Shown one piece after another: positions 44,431-55,100 of a stretch of DNA of 64,000 nucleotides; the stretch's first letter is position 1, and each line of letters begins with the position of its first letter. The DNA comes from Tolypothrix bouteillei VB521301 (lineage in GTDB: Bacteria > Cyanobacteriota > Cyanobacteriia > Cyanobacteriales > Nostocaceae), in NCBI RefSeq assembly GCF_000760695.4, contig NZ_JHEG04000001.1, positions 131,001 to 195,000 on the forward strand, read 5' to 3'. A program made the position numbers and the translations under genes. Under the pieces are notes generated by a model that worked only from the letters and a program-made list of their open reading frames with translations, was not told the origin of the DNA and ran no database searches.

Positions 44431-45570
44431 ATGACCAAAACGAAAAGTAGTCGCAAGAGATTAAGTCCTGGGTTGCAAAAATCTGATGACTTAGTCTCTT
44501 CTCATCTGAAAGGCGATGAAGTGAAGAAAGATACAGAACAATCTGTTGGACAGTCAACAGAGCAATTGTCTTTAGACGAGTTGCAAATTATCCATGCAAC
44601 ATCAGGGCGTGTTCGAGTCCGTGCTATTGACGGGGGCAATAACTCAAAACTTGACACTATCTGCCAAAGTTTACATCGGCGAGATGGTATCAAGGAAGTT
44701 TATGTCAATGAGCGAACGGGCAGTTTGGTCATTAACTTTGATGAGCAGAGGCTGTCTTTGTCCCAAGTAATGGAGTTGCTCCAGTCATTTGGTGTAGAGC
44801 AGCCGTCTCACCATGAAAGCAAGACAGACCCTTTTGCTGCTTGGAAATCTCTAGATTTCTGGAAAGAACAGGGAATTTCGTTTATTCCCTTGTTTGCCGG
44901 ATTAGCGGTCACCAGAAGGTTGGGGATCGTGGGTTTTGCTGCATTTCCTGTATACTTCATTACAGCAAATGCAACCCGTCGTGTCATAAGCTATGTAGAA
45001 TCACAATTTTCAGCAGCAGAAAAAAGCCCATCTTCAAAAGATGGAGATAATACTGCAGTAAAACTCAATAAACTCGACCAATCGTTGTTATCAGAAGTGG
45101 AGCAAACATCTACAAACAGAGCAGCCCAGTCTGCAAAAATTACTTACAATGTCGTTCATGCCATTCCGGGACGCATCAGGTTTAATGTACCCCGCGTTGC
45201 TCGCGATCGCGCCTATGCTAAGCGACTTGAGAGATTGCTGAAGACAGACTCTTACGTGACGACTGTGCGAGTGAGTTGCGATGCGGCTTCGGTTGCTATT
45301 GGCTACGGAAATAGTCAAATACCAGTTTCTTACTGGGCGAATTTGATGCAGTTGGCTGATGAGACAATCCCGCAAACAGCTCCTGTAAAGACTCCAATTG
45401 AGCAACAACTTCCAGAACCACAGCAGCAGTCTACCCAATCGACACTATCCATAAGGACAAACGAGGAAGGAGTTTTGGAAGTCGTCGGTCTGTGGTCTGA
45501 TTATAAAACTCCAGCTCTATCTGCAGCGCTATCCTTCATGGCTAACTTTCCATTAGATATGGTTTCATAA
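44431..45570 (+). CDS. HMA2-type protein with two metal-binding-fold domains and a membrane segment
   Basis: 379 aa. Two ferredoxin-fold HMA2-like domains are visible: about 50-120 (LQIIHATSGRVRVRAIDGG, NERTGSLVINFD) and about 235-300 (YNVVHAIPGRIRFNVPRVAR, VRVSCDAASVAIGYG). Neither has the CxxC of classical HMA domains. Between them lies a hydrophobic stretch (GISFIPLFAGLAVTRRLGIVGFAAFPVYFITA). The same 'VVHAxPGRxRxxVPRxxxD' domain opens the P-type ATPase downstream, so this protein is probably an accessory factor of the transporter. Confidence 0.8.
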   Translation: MTKTKSSRKRLSPGLQKSDDLVSSHLKGDEVKKDTEQSVGQSTEQLSLDELQIIHATSGRVRVRAIDGGNNSKLDTICQSLHRRDGIKEVYVNERTGSLVINFDEQRLSLSQVMELLQSFGVEQPSHHESKTDPFAAWKSLDFWKEQGISFIPLFAGLAVTRRLGIVGFAAFPVYFITANATRRVISYVESQFSAAEKSPSSKDGDNTAVKLNKLDQSLLSEVEQTSTNRAAQSAKITYNVVHAIPGRIRFNVPRVARDRAYAKRLERLLKTDSYVTTVRVSCDAASVAIGYGNSQIPVSYWANLMQLADETIPQTAPVKTPIEQQLPEPQQQSTQSTLSIRTNEEGVLEVVGLWSDYKTPALSAALSFMANFPLDMVS

Positions 45571-45789
45571 GAGTTTTGGAACGAATCATATTAAAGTGTT
45601 TGGTTAGTTAGAACTGTGGCTAGCAGGAACCAATTCTTAGAGCCTGGAAAAGAAGCGAAAATTTTGCAAAAATTCTATACTGACGGTACCGGAAGGGGAA
45701 GAAATATCTTCCTCCTATGAGTGTCCCGTTGAGTAGGCTCTAGAAAATCAAAAAGTTGAACGTCTTTATTTTTTTATGCGAGCGAAGAA

Positions 45790-48054
45790 ATGGCAGAACT
45801 TAGTGTGCAAATACCAACCTCCAGATTTCATCTTGCTGAAGTAGCGCTACCTGAAAGAAATGGGAAAGCTGCTTTAAAAGAGAAAAATGGACACGCACCA
45901 ACTCAGATTTCCAAAGTCCAGCACAATGTGGTGCATGCAGTTCCGGGACGGTTGAGGTTGCGAGTACCTCGCCTCCGTTATGATAAGGATTACGCACAGC
46001 GCCTCCAATCCTTGTTAGAAGCTGACGCCCTGTTTTCAAGTGTACGTATTAAGCCTACAGCGTCTTCACTAGCAGTAACTTATAAAATTGGTAAAGCCAC
46101 GGAAGGCAAAATCCGATCGCATCTAAGTTATTTGCTTCAAGCAGCGAGTGACGTTATTGTTCTCAAGCCTTCCACTTTAAAAAAAGCTGCTGAAAGCGAG
46201 ACAGAAAAACCTTGGCCTGGGATGCAACTCTCAGCTTTGACAACAGTTTTAGCCGTGCTAGCAGGACCTTTTGGGCTACCGATTCCACCCCTGATGATAG
46301 CAGCGACTATAGCAGTTACGACATTGCCTGTAGTCCAACGAGCTTGGGAAGGAATTACGGTAGAAAAGAAATTCAATATTGACTTTCTGGATTTTATGGC
46401 GATCGCCATCACAACGCTTCAAGGTCAATTTCTGACACCTGCACTCATGCTGGGGTTGATTGAAATTGGCGAGAATATACGCGATCGCACGGCTCGCTCG
46501 TCTGCCCAACAAACCTTAGATCTGTTAAGTTCCCTCGGACAGTTCGCCTGGATAGAACGTGATGGAGAGAAAGTCCAAATCCCCATCCAAGACGTGCAAA
46601 AAGGGGATACGGTAATCGTTTATCCCGGCGAACAAGTACCTGTTGATGGTACCATCGTGCGTGGAAAAGCATTACTAGACGAGCAAAAACTGACTGGAGA
46701 ATCCATGCCAGTCTTAAAGAAGAAAGGACAAACCGTCTATGCTTCAACCCTAGTGAGGGAGGGACGAGTTTATATCCTGACAGAGCGGGTCGGTAACGAC
46801 ACTTGTGCTGGACAGAGCATTCAATTAATGCAACAAGCACCCGTTCACGATACCCGAATGGAAAACTACGCTGCAAAAATTGCCCAGAAAGCTGTATTGC
46901 CAACTTTACTACTGGGTGGGATTGTGTTTGCCACAACTCGCAACCCAGCAAGAGCCGCCAGCGTCTTAACCCTTGACTTTGCAACTGGAATCAGGGTATC
47001 GGTACCAACCACTGTTTTAGCAGCATTAACTTATGCAGCACGACGGGGCGTTCTCATTCGCAGCGGAAGGGCATTGGAAAAACTTGCAGAGATAGATACT
47101 GTTGTTTTTGATAAGACAGGCACTTTGACCAGAGGTGAAGCTACTGTCGTTCATGTAGAAAGTCTCAACCCAAATACTTCACCAACACGAGTACTGCAAC
47201 TAGCAGCTGCAGCCGAACAACGTCTGACCCATCCAGTAGCAGAAGCGATCGTGCGCTATGCAGAAGAACAGAAAATCGAAATTCCTGCCCGTGGCAAGTG
47301 GGACTATCAACTTGGTTTGGGTGTACGGGCAGAGATTGATGGAGAAACCGTTTATGTTGGTAGCGAGCGCCTTCTAGAACAAGTTGGCATTGCAATGGAA
47401 CAGCTTGACGGCAACGAAAAGAAAGCAACCTCAACAATTTATGTAGCAAGCAACGGTCAACTGCAAGGTATAATAAAATATAGTGACGTACTCCGTTCAG
47501 AAAGTCGGGAAGTTATTGCAAAACTGTTAACAGTCGAAGGTGTGGAGGTCCACATGCTAACTGGAGATAACAGGCAGACCGCTAGCGTTGTTGCTGCTGA
47601 ACTTGGTATTGCCCCAACCCATACCCATGCAGAAGCTTTTCCCGAGCAGAAAGCAACAGTTGTCCGCGAACTACACGAACAAGGGAAAACAGTTGCGTTT
47701 GTTGGCGATGGTATCAATGATTCGCCCGCTTTAGCATACGCTGATGTTTCTGTTTCTTTTGCCAATGGCTCTGACATTGCCCGTGAAACAGCAGATGTAG
47801 TACTGATGCAGAATGACCTGCACGGTTTGCTAGAGGGAATTGAGATTGCTCGTAAAGCCAAGCAGCTCATTCAGCAAAATACAGCTATGATTGCTGTTCC
47901 CAATTTAGCCGCCTTAGTCGTGGCAGTTTTATTTGGTCTTAACCCCCTAGCAGCAACGATGGTGAACAACGGTTCGACAGTTGTTGCAGGAGTTAACGGT
48001 TTGCGTCCAATTTTGAGAAGTCGCGACCGCAAAACTCTCCCCGCAGCTAGATGA
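45790..48054 (+). CDS. P1B-like heavy-metal-type ATPase without the CPC motif
   Basis: 754 aa. An HMA2 domain (about 40-105, NVVHAVPGRLRLRVPRL) is followed by membrane helices and the standard catalytic parts: actuator TGES (about residue 300), phosphorylation DKTGTLT (about 440), HP dipeptide in THPVAEA, TGDN and GDGINDSPAL (about 638). In the membrane helix that normally carries CPC/SPC the sequence is LDFATGIRVSVPTTVLAAL, so the usual transition-metal ligands are missing. The C-terminal phrase MVNNGSTVVAGVNGLRPIL replaces the common one. It is likely an ion pump whose substrate cannot be predicted. Confidence 0.85.
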   Translation: MAELSVQIPTSRFHLAEVALPERNGKAALKEKNGHAPTQISKVQHNVVHAVPGRLRLRVPRLRYDKDYAQRLQSLLEADALFSSVRIKPTASSLAVTYKIGKATEGKIRSHLSYLLQAASDVIVLKPSTLKKAAESETEKPWPGMQLSALTTVLAVLAGPFGLPIPPLMIAATIAVTTLPVVQRAWEGITVEKKFNIDFLDFMAIAITTLQGQFLTPALMLGLIEIGENIRDRTARSSAQQTLDLLSSLGQFAWIERDGEKVQIPIQDVQKGDTVIVYPGEQVPVDGTIVRGKALLDEQKLTGESMPVLKKKGQTVYASTLVREGRVYILTERVGNDTCAGQSIQLMQQAPVHDTRMENYAAKIAQKAVLPTLLLGGIVFATTRNPARAASVLTLDFATGIRVSVPTTVLAALTYAARRGVLIRSGRALEKLAEIDTVVFDKTGTLTRGEATVVHVESLNPNTSPTRVLQLAAAAEQRLTHPVAEAIVRYAEEQKIEIPARGKWDYQLGLGVRAEIDGETVYVGSERLLEQVGIAMEQLDGNEKKATSTIYVASNGQLQGIIKYSDVLRSESREVIAKLLTVEGVEVHMLTGDNRQTASVVAAELGIAPTHTHAEAFPEQKATVVRELHEQGKTVAFVGDGINDSPALAYADVSVSFANGSDIARETADVVLMQNDLHGLLEGIEIARKAKQLIQQNTAMIAVPNLAALVVAVLFGLNPLAATMVNNGSTVVAGVNGLRPILRSRDRKTLPAAR

Positions 48055-48113
48055 GATGGTTGTGGTAACAAGAGTACCTTAGTGTGTTTTACTAATTCCT
48101 GGAGGAAATAATC

Positions 48114-48419
48114 ATGGCACCAAAAATTACTGATTTTGTTGAAGACGCAGGCGCACCCGGAATCATCGCCGGTATTGGTGCAGTCCTTCTTGCACCTGTC
48201 GTTATTCCTGTCGTTGCTGGAATTGGTAAGCCAATAGCCAAGTCTATTATTAAGAGTGGACTTGTTCTTTTTGAAAAAAGCAAAGGCGCTGTTGCAGAAC
48301 TCGGCGAAAGCTGGGAAGACATGGTTGCTGAAGCAAGAGCAGAACTAGCTGAAGGCAGACAATTGCCAGCAGTTGATGTTGCAGGAACATCAGTTGATAA
48401 TTCTGATAACGGTTTGTAA
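48114..48419 (+). CDS. DUF5132-family small membrane protein
   Basis: 101 aa with one long hydrophobic segment (GAPGIIAGIGAVLLAPVVIPVVAGIG) and a helical acidic tail (EDMVAEARAELAEG). A strong Shine-Dalgarno sequence (ctggagga) precedes the ATG. Members of this family often neighbour HMA2-domain proteins and P-type ATPases, as here (59 bases downstream of the ATPase). A regulatory or coupling subunit is a reasonable guess. Confidence 0.8.
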   Translation: MAPKITDFVEDAGAPGIIAGIGAVLLAPVVIPVVAGIGKPIAKSIIKSGLVLFEKSKGAVAELGESWEDMVAEARAELAEGRQLPAVDVAGTSVDNSDNGL

Positions 48420-48530
48420 GTACCCCATCCCCAACTCTACTCGGTTGAGGGAGAAGGAAACCAGAGCGCTGACCTTTATACCCTCATTCCCATCTCGCCA
48501 TCGCCACTTGGGAATGTTTTCACCCTTACC

Positions 48531-48590
48531 CCCTCGTTCCCAGGCTCCGCCTGGGAATGTCTTAGTCAAGGCTCCGCCTCCCCCAATTTT
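48531..48590. repeat. Dispersed GC-rich hairpin repeat, copy 3
   Basis: cctcgttcccaggctccgcc followed by tgggaatg and aaggctccgcctccc is the best-preserved copy of the unit at 7504 and 41217. Confidence 0.65.
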
Positions 48591-48676
48591 TTGCCTGTTA
48601 ATTTGCTTGTTAAAAAGCCCTCCATGTATTGGGAAAAAAGAAATTGAATAACAACGGTTACACTCATCTAACTGAA

Positions 48677-49231
48677 ATGCCAAAAATAATCCAAGAAGAA
48701 TGTAGGAAAAAATCTACATCTCAACCCATATATACAAAAGTTGTCAGTTCTACTCCAGGGCGATTGCGTTTGAGAGTAGCCTCTCGCTACCGTCAATCGG
48801 GAGATATAGAGCGCATTGCAAACGCCTTACAAGCTCAACCAAATATTAATCAAGTCAGAACTAATATTCAAAATGGCAGTATCGTTATACAGCACGATAC
48901 ACAAGATGACAGCTTTGAAAATGTTCTCGCAACTTTAAAAGATTTAGGCATTATATTTGGTGATATAGCAGTAGGAAAATCTGAGGCTGCAGCAGGGGTA
49001 TCTGATGCTGTGGTGGACTTGAATAAGCGGGTGAGAAAAGCAACAAATAACTCTGTTGATTTGCGATTCCTTTTTCCTTTAGGTTTGGGCATTCTTTCCA
49101 TTCGGAAATTACTTGTGAGCGGGCTACAGTTCGAGATTATTCCCTGGTATGTATTGGCATGGTACGCCTTTGATAGCTTTATTAAACTCCACGGGATGAC
49201 CCAGCACTCAACAAACGAGTCAGAAAATTAA
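48677..49231 (+). CDS. HMA2-type single-domain membrane protein
   Basis: 184 aa from ATG 48677; a TTG at 48629 would add 16 residues and neither has a strong ribosome-binding site. One HMA2-like domain is at about 20-90 (YTKVVSSTPGRLRLRVASRY, IQNGSIVIQHD), followed by a hydrophobic segment (FLFPLGLGILSIRKLLV) and a second, EIIPWYVLAWYAFDSFIKLH. It closes the cassette with the 379-aa HMA2 protein, the ATPase and the DUF5132 protein. Confidence 0.75.
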   Translation: MPKIIQEECRKKSTSQPIYTKVVSSTPGRLRLRVASRYRQSGDIERIANALQAQPNINQVRTNIQNGSIVIQHDTQDDSFENVLATLKDLGIIFGDIAVGKSEAAAGVSDAVVDLNKRVRKATNNSVDLRFLFPLGLGILSIRKLLVSGLQFEIIPWYVLAWYAFDSFIKLHGMTQHSTNESEN

Positions 49232-49258
49232 GATAATTTTCCTGAGAAGTAGACAAAA

Positions 49259-49288
49259 ATGGCTAATGGCTAATGGCTAATGGCTAAC
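49259..49288. repeat. STRR heptamer tract
   Basis: Four tandem TGGCTAA units (atggctaatggctaatggct and on) lie between the end of the HMA2 gene and the end of the ABC permease gene. Confidence 0.75.
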
Positions 49289-50087
49289 TACCAGTGGAAC
49301 AATAGTATCGTTCTCCTAATTTCCATAGCTTCAAAGAAACGATCAGAAAAAGAATACCTGCTAGTGGCGAGACGTAACAAAACCATAAAGGTATTAAAAA
49401 AGCACGTTCTTTTTCCAGCACTGCTACCAAAGGAAAATAGCTGACACAACCAAAGGGTATCAAGAAAGTAAAGAATCGCTGAAACCACTTGCCATAAATT
49501 GAAAGAGGATACTGAGCAGTTTCCACTCCTCCATAAGTGAGGATATTCATAATTTCAAGAGACTCAATAGTCCAAAAGGTAAGCGTTGCTTGTATGATAA
49601 CAATGCCAACAAAGAGTGCAACACTGCCAATAAATGAAGAGCCTAAAAGCCACAATGTTTTCACAGTAAAAGGAATATGGAGAGTTGAAAGCGACCACCC
49701 CATGACTACCAATCCTTGAGAAAATCGTCCTATTCGTTTCAAGGTAAATTCCATTCCTAAAAGTTGAAGTACGGTTGTGCGCGGACGCAGAAGCAAACGG
49801 TCGAAGTCACCGTTTTTAATGATTTTTGTGAAGGAATCAAATCCCCGTCCGAGAGCATCAGCACAGGCAAAAGAAATATTAATCGTGCCATAAAATAAAG
49901 CAATTTCGGCAAGAGTCCACGTACCAATACTGTTAAAACGAGTAAAAAGCGCCCATATTCCCAAAAATTCAATAACAGTTCCTAAAAATTGCCCTAAGAC
50001 TTGAAGCCAGAAGGAAACTTTATACTGCATTTGCGACTTAAAAGATACAGAGATATATCGAAGGTAAAGTAAAAAATTATTCACCAT
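49284..50087 (-). CDS. ABC-2 family exporter permease, second subunit
   Basis: 267 aa with about six membrane helices (WLQVLGQFLGTVIEFLGIW, SFIGSVALFVGIVIIQATLT, FFTFLIPFGCVSYFPLVAVL). The N-terminus lies just before the phrase YISVSFKSQMQYKVSFWLQ typical of COG3694-like permeases. Its ATG follows directly after the TGA of the other permease gene. With it and the ATPase at 51013 it forms a complete ABC-2 exporter of the daunorubicin/viologen-type group; the substrate is unknown. Confidence 0.85.
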   Translation of the reverse strand: MVNNFLLYLRYISVSFKSQMQYKVSFWLQVLGQFLGTVIEFLGIWALFTRFNSIGTWTLAEIALFYGTINISFACADALGRGFDSFTKIIKNGDFDRLLLRPRTTVLQLLGMEFTLKRIGRFSQGLVVMGWSLSTLHIPFTVKTLWLLGSSFIGSVALFVGIVIIQATLTFWTIESLEIMNILTYGGVETAQYPLSIYGKWFQRFFTFLIPFGCVSYFPLVAVLEKERAFLIPLWFCYVSPLAGILFLIVSLKLWKLGERYYCSTGS

Positions 50088-50906
50088 TCACCCACCTTGA
50101 ATAACAAGCTTTTTTACACCATAGTTCACTAAAAAACGTCCAAAGATAATAATAACAACTATCCAAAAAAATTGATGAAGCAATACATTAAACAATTCGT
50201 TTGGTGGGAGATTACCAGTAAAAAGACGAAAAGGTTTATCTAGAAGCCCTGAGAAGGGAAGGAAATTTAAAAACGGTTTGAGCCATTCAGGGAAAAGTGG
50301 CAGGGGAATAATCATTCCAGAAAAAATAGAAATCAGAGTGGGAAGTACACTATTGATTCCCTCACCAGAAATTGTCCACATCATTGAAACAGTTAGAAGC
50401 ATTGTTATTGCAGATGAAAGCAGAATTGCACCAATAAAGGAGAGAAAAAAAGCAACTCCTGCAGCAAAGGAGGATGGCAAAAAAAGCGATCGCTCCGAAA
50501 ACCCTAAAATGGGAAAAAGCAATATTGTGATACTAAGAAGTGGAATACCACGAAGTATCAGGGGTGCTGTACGAAGTGCTAAAGCGCGAGCCAACCAATA
50601 GTTATAAAGGTCAGTGGGTCGAAGAAGATCGTACCCCACCCCACCAGAACGGATGAGTTCTTGAATTTCTCTATCACCTCCCCAAGGGACGATCGCTATC
50701 AAAAACGCTTGTCCGAGCCACACGTATCCTGTAGCCTCGCGGAGAGTCATAGGTTGAGCGGAGATTGCATGAGTGAAAAATGCCTCAAGAACCATAACTT
50801 TTACAAAACCCCAAAAAAGTTGAGTTCCAACCCCTGCTAAAGCAGCAGTACGATACTGCAACAGAAGCGCAAATCTTGCAACAAACAATGACCAATATGC
50901 TTTCAT
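50088..50906 (-). CDS. ABC-2 family exporter permease, first subunit
   Basis: 272 aa with about six hydrophobic segments (ALAGVGTQLFWGFVKVMVL, GVAFFLSFIGAILLSSAITM, VLPTLISIFSGMIIPLPLFP) and the opening WSLFVARFALLLQYRTAALA, a layout of COG4587-like permeases. It precedes its partner permease without a gap and follows the ATPase gene by 106 bases. A single transcript of the three genes is likely. Confidence 0.85.
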   Translation of the reverse strand: MKAYWSLFVARFALLLQYRTAALAGVGTQLFWGFVKVMVLEAFFTHAISAQPMTLREATGYVWLGQAFLIAIVPWGGDREIQELIRSGGVGYDLLRPTDLYNYWLARALALRTAPLILRGIPLLSITILLFPILGFSERSLFLPSSFAAGVAFFLSFIGAILLSSAITMLLTVSMMWTISGEGINSVLPTLISIFSGMIIPLPLFPEWLKPFLNFLPFSGLLDKPFRLFTGNLPPNELFNVLLHQFFWIVVIIIFGRFLVNYGVKKLVIQGG

Positions 50907-51012
50907 ATATGTTTTTCTTTGGTAATCTTAACGTTTCGTCGCTTTTAAGATACAGTAGATAAGTATAGATATGACTGAGTGCAGCCACTTCAGGTAGAAT
51001 CGGGTCAGTAAA

Positions 51013-52014
51013 CTATCCATTTGATGTCAAAATTCCTTCAGAGTTTGCGTACAGTTCGGCAATTATCTCCTCAATAGGTGGATTTTCAACGAAAAGATCC
51101 TCTACTTCGTATTTTGATGTAACCTGGGCAATTAGGGACGCAGCAGAAAGCTTTGCGGGATCGAAGGCAAGAGTTACGGTACGTCCTTCCTTGGAAATGA
51201 TACTGACCCCTTCTTCCTCAAAGCAAAAATCATCCTTTATCAAGTCAATTCTTAAGTACCGACGTGAGGAAACTTGAGAACGCAACTTTGCGAGAGAACC
51301 GTCACAAAGAATCTCACCACCACCAATAATAATGACGCGATCGCACAACGCCTCAATATCATCCATATCATGAGTTGTCAGGATGGTAGTGACTTGATGG
51401 GTTTTGTTCAGCGTTTTGACAAATTTTCGTACTGCAAGCTTTGAAACTGCATCCAACCCTATAGTAGGTTCATCAAGAAAAAGAATCTCAGGTCTGTGAA
51501 GCATTGCAGCTGCAAAGTCACAGCGCATTCTTTGACCGAGGCTTAACTGTCTTACAGGAGTGGAGAGAAAGCTAGAAAGGTCGAGCAAATCGATCATTTC
51601 TGCTCGTGTCTTGAGATACTCTGAATGGGGAATGCAATAGATATCTCGAAGCAAGTCAAAAGACTCAATCGCAGGTAAATCCCACCACAGTTGCGTTCGC
51701 TGACCAAATACAACACCAATACGACCAACGTGCTCTATTCTATCTGTCCAGGGAGTTCGTCCGTTAATTATGCATTTTCCACCAGAGGGTACTAAAATAC
51801 CACTTAAAATCTTAATGGTCGTTGATTTACCTGCTCCATTTGGACCTATATATCCTACAAGTTCTCCCTTCTCTAAGGAAAACGAAACTCCTTTCAATGC
51901 ATGGACTTCTTTGGTTTTTCGCTGCACGAGCCCTCGTATTGAACCGAGAATACCAGAGGAGCGTTCGGAAATAAAGAAAGTCTTCTTGAGGTCTTCAACA
52001 AGAATGTGAGACAT
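51013..52014 (-). CDS. ABC transporter ATP-binding protein of an ABC-2 exporter
   Basis: 333 aa. Walker A GPNGAGKST (about residue 61), signature LSLGQRMRCDFAAA (about 158), Walker B ILFLDEPT with IGLDAVSK, and the switch His in LTTHDMDD are all intact. The N-terminal FISERSSGILGSIRGLVQRK and the C-terminal extra domain (about 250-330) are typical of COG4586 ATPases paired with two ABC-2 permeases, which follow immediately. Confidence 0.92.
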   Translation of the reverse strand: MSHILVEDLKKTFFISERSSGILGSIRGLVQRKTKEVHALKGVSFSLEKGELVGYIGPNGAGKSTTIKILSGILVPSGGKCIINGRTPWTDRIEHVGRIGVVFGQRTQLWWDLPAIESFDLLRDIYCIPHSEYLKTRAEMIDLLDLSSFLSTPVRQLSLGQRMRCDFAAAMLHRPEILFLDEPTIGLDAVSKLAVRKFVKTLNKTHQVTTILTTHDMDDIEALCDRVIIIGGGEILCDGSLAKLRSQVSSRRYLRIDLIKDDFCFEEEGVSIISKEGRTVTLAFDPAKLSAASLIAQVTSKYEVEDLFVENPPIEEIIAELYANSEGILTSNG

Positions 52015-52183
52015 AATATGACTGGTTTGCGATCGTTTGAAAGAGTGTTATACCATATTGGATTTTAGATTAGCTAAACTTGACCGAGCTAAAGTTTAGT
52101 AACAGCGATCGCAGGGATAAGTTATTGCTGGCTCAGAGGATGTAGAGCTATTTTTTTCAAATAGAATTGCTCTCAAGCAAGTG

Positions 52184-55100
52184 TTAAGTTCGTCCAGCTA
52201 AACTTGCAACGACTGTGACTAACTCCGCAGGTTCAACGGGTTTGGGCAAATGTATTTGAAAACCTTCTTGTAAAGCTCGCAATCTGTCCTCTGTTCGAGC
52301 GTAAGCTGTTAATGCAGCCGCCGGAATTTTTGCACCTTGTTCGGAAAGCGGAATTTTGCCAGTCCGTTCGAGCGATCGCACTTCACGAATCAGGGTATAA
52401 CCATCTTCATTTGGCATACCTATATCGCTTACCAAAACATCCGGTCTCCATTGTGCAATCACTTCTAACGCTTCCCGTACACATCCCACTGCTTTGACTT
52501 CAGCTTGACACTGTTGCAACACGATACTTAAAAAATCACGGGTGTCCGTTTCGTCATCTACAACAAGTACCCGAATACCCAGGAGGGAGGGTGTGGCGGT
52601 AAAAGTTCCCCTTGTCTCCCTATCTGCTTGTCCCCTTATCTCCCTGTCTTCCTCATCTTTCTTACCCAAAAGGGGTAGCTTGACTGTAAAAGTAGTACCT
52701 TGTCCTTTACCGGGACTTTCTACACTCACGATCCCACCATGTAGTTCTACTAAATGACTGACAATTGCTAATCCCAAACCCAATCCGCCAAAAGATCTTG
52801 TTGTAGAACTATCAGCTTGACGAAAACGGTCAAAGACGTATGGAAGAAAATCAGGACAAATACCAATACCCGTATCGCTAACCTGAATTTGGACATAGGA
52901 CAATGGGAATTGGGAATTTAAGTCGCGCAACGATTCCTTATGCTTTACAACTGACAAGCGAACTTCAACATGACCCCCCTGAGATGTAAATTTTATGGCA
53001 TTGGATAGTAAATTCCATATAATTTGTTGCAATCGTTCGCTATCACCAATGACTGTAAATTGGGAACTGAGGGCTGGGGACAGAGAAGTGAGTGATGGGT
53101 TACGAATGTCATTGTAGGAAGCCCCCTTCATATTTAAGCAACTAGCTTGGTTGCGAAATTTCTGCGTATTTTCTTCCCGATCGCCAGTCTCCTGTCCTGT
53201 CTCCCCTAAAACATAAAACTTTAAATCGATCTCTTTTGTCTCAGCTGCTAAACGAACTGTTTCCAGTGCAGTTTCAATAATAGACACTAGGTTGCAAGGA
53301 CGAACATTAAGGCGTAATTTGCCTCTAATCATCCGCGAAATATCTAACAAATCTTCTATCAGTTGTGTTTGCGCTTTGGCATTGCGCTCAATAGTCTCTA
53401 ATGCTTTTGATACTTTGGTTTCATCAAGTTGGCGTCGAGAACGCAACAACTGCGTCCAACCAAGAATTGCATTGAGGGGCGATCGCAATTCGTGAGATAG
53501 AATTGCCAAAAATTCATCTTTCATGCGATTTGCTTCTTTGAGTTGCTCTGTTTGCTGTTGCAAAGAAGCTATGAGCTTTGCACGTTCCATTGCAATAGCA
53601 ATTTGATCGCAAACTGCTTGCATCATCCCCATTTCATTTTGGGTAAATTTCACCCGAGTAAGACTGCCAAAAGCAAGAGTTCCTAAAAGCTGTCCCTGAG
53701 CTATGAGAGGATAACTGTAATATGCCGTAATTCCAATAGAGCGGAGAAATTCTGTTTTTGTGTCAGTTAATTGCTGTACGTTTTCTAAGGCTATTGGTTG
53801 GCGTTGTTGCGATACCGTTCCACTCACTCCTTGACCAAATTCCAGCCACTCAATTTCTTTGACTTGTTCTTCAGAAACCCCTGTATAAGATGCTAGCTGT
53901 AAAATCTGTTTATCCTCATAAACTAAATAATTAAAATACGTATCCAAGCGAATTTGTTGTGCAAGTTTTTTAAACAAACTATCAATAAGTGCTACAGGTT
54001 GTTGGCTTGAGAGTAAATCGCTGGCTGTACCAAACAATAGCTGAAGTCTCTTGTAACCCAGCGACAGTGCTTTTTCCACCTGTTTTAAGTTAGTAATTTC
54101 TTGAAACACCAAAACACAGGTTGCAGGATAACCGTGCATAGCTGGTAAAGTATCGGCAAATATCAGTAGCGAGCGAATCCCTACTGGTGTATGCCAATCC
54201 AATTCAAATCCTTCAATACGTTCGCCGCGAGCCACTCTCACCCCAGGTGCTTCCTCTAGTGGAATGGGATTTCCCGCAGCATCAGTGGCATAATAGTATG
54301 TTTTGTAATCTTCCTGCGATTCTGCTTTGGGAAATTTGCCTCCAGCCACTTTATCAGCCGCAACGTTTGCAAAAGTCACTTTTGCAGTTCCCGGTTCTAT
54401 CAACAGCATTGGCATTGGCATAAGATTGAGCAAATCTTCCAGCCATTTTTGTTGGTTGCGGAGCGTTTCTTCTACCTGTTTGCGTTCTGTAATATCATTT
54501 GTAAAAGCCAGAATTTGTTCGATGTTTCCCTTTTTATCTAATAGCGGTAAATATTTTATTTCTGTCGTAAATTCTCCGTAATCAGGTAAGTTCATTACGA
54601 CTTCTATTTTTTGTAACGTTTTTGTTTCCTGCGCTTGAATCAAAGTGGAAAGGTAAGGTTTTGTCACGTCTGGTGGAAAGAGTTCCTCGTCTGTTCTACC
54701 AATTATTTCTTCTTTTGGCTTCTTAATACGCTGTAATGCTGCGGCATTAACAAACTCTAATTGCCGTTTACCATTGTAGATAGCAAAAACATCTGGGATA
54801 TTATCTAGTGCTAATCGAAACCGTTCTTCACTTTGCCGTAATGCTTGCTCTACCTGCTTGCGAACGCTTAAATCTAGAATAAATGCAACGGATTCTTCTC
54901 GATTTTCTCCAACTAAGGTATAACCAACCAAAACTGGTATGCGGCTCCCATCTGTACGAATATATTCTTTTTCGTAAGGTGTACAAGCTCCTTTGGAGAT
55001 CGCTTCAGAAATCCGTTCTGCATCTAAAGGTAAATATTCTGGCGGAGTAATATCAGTCCATTTAATTTTGTCTGCTTGTAAATCTTCTCTTGTATAGCCA

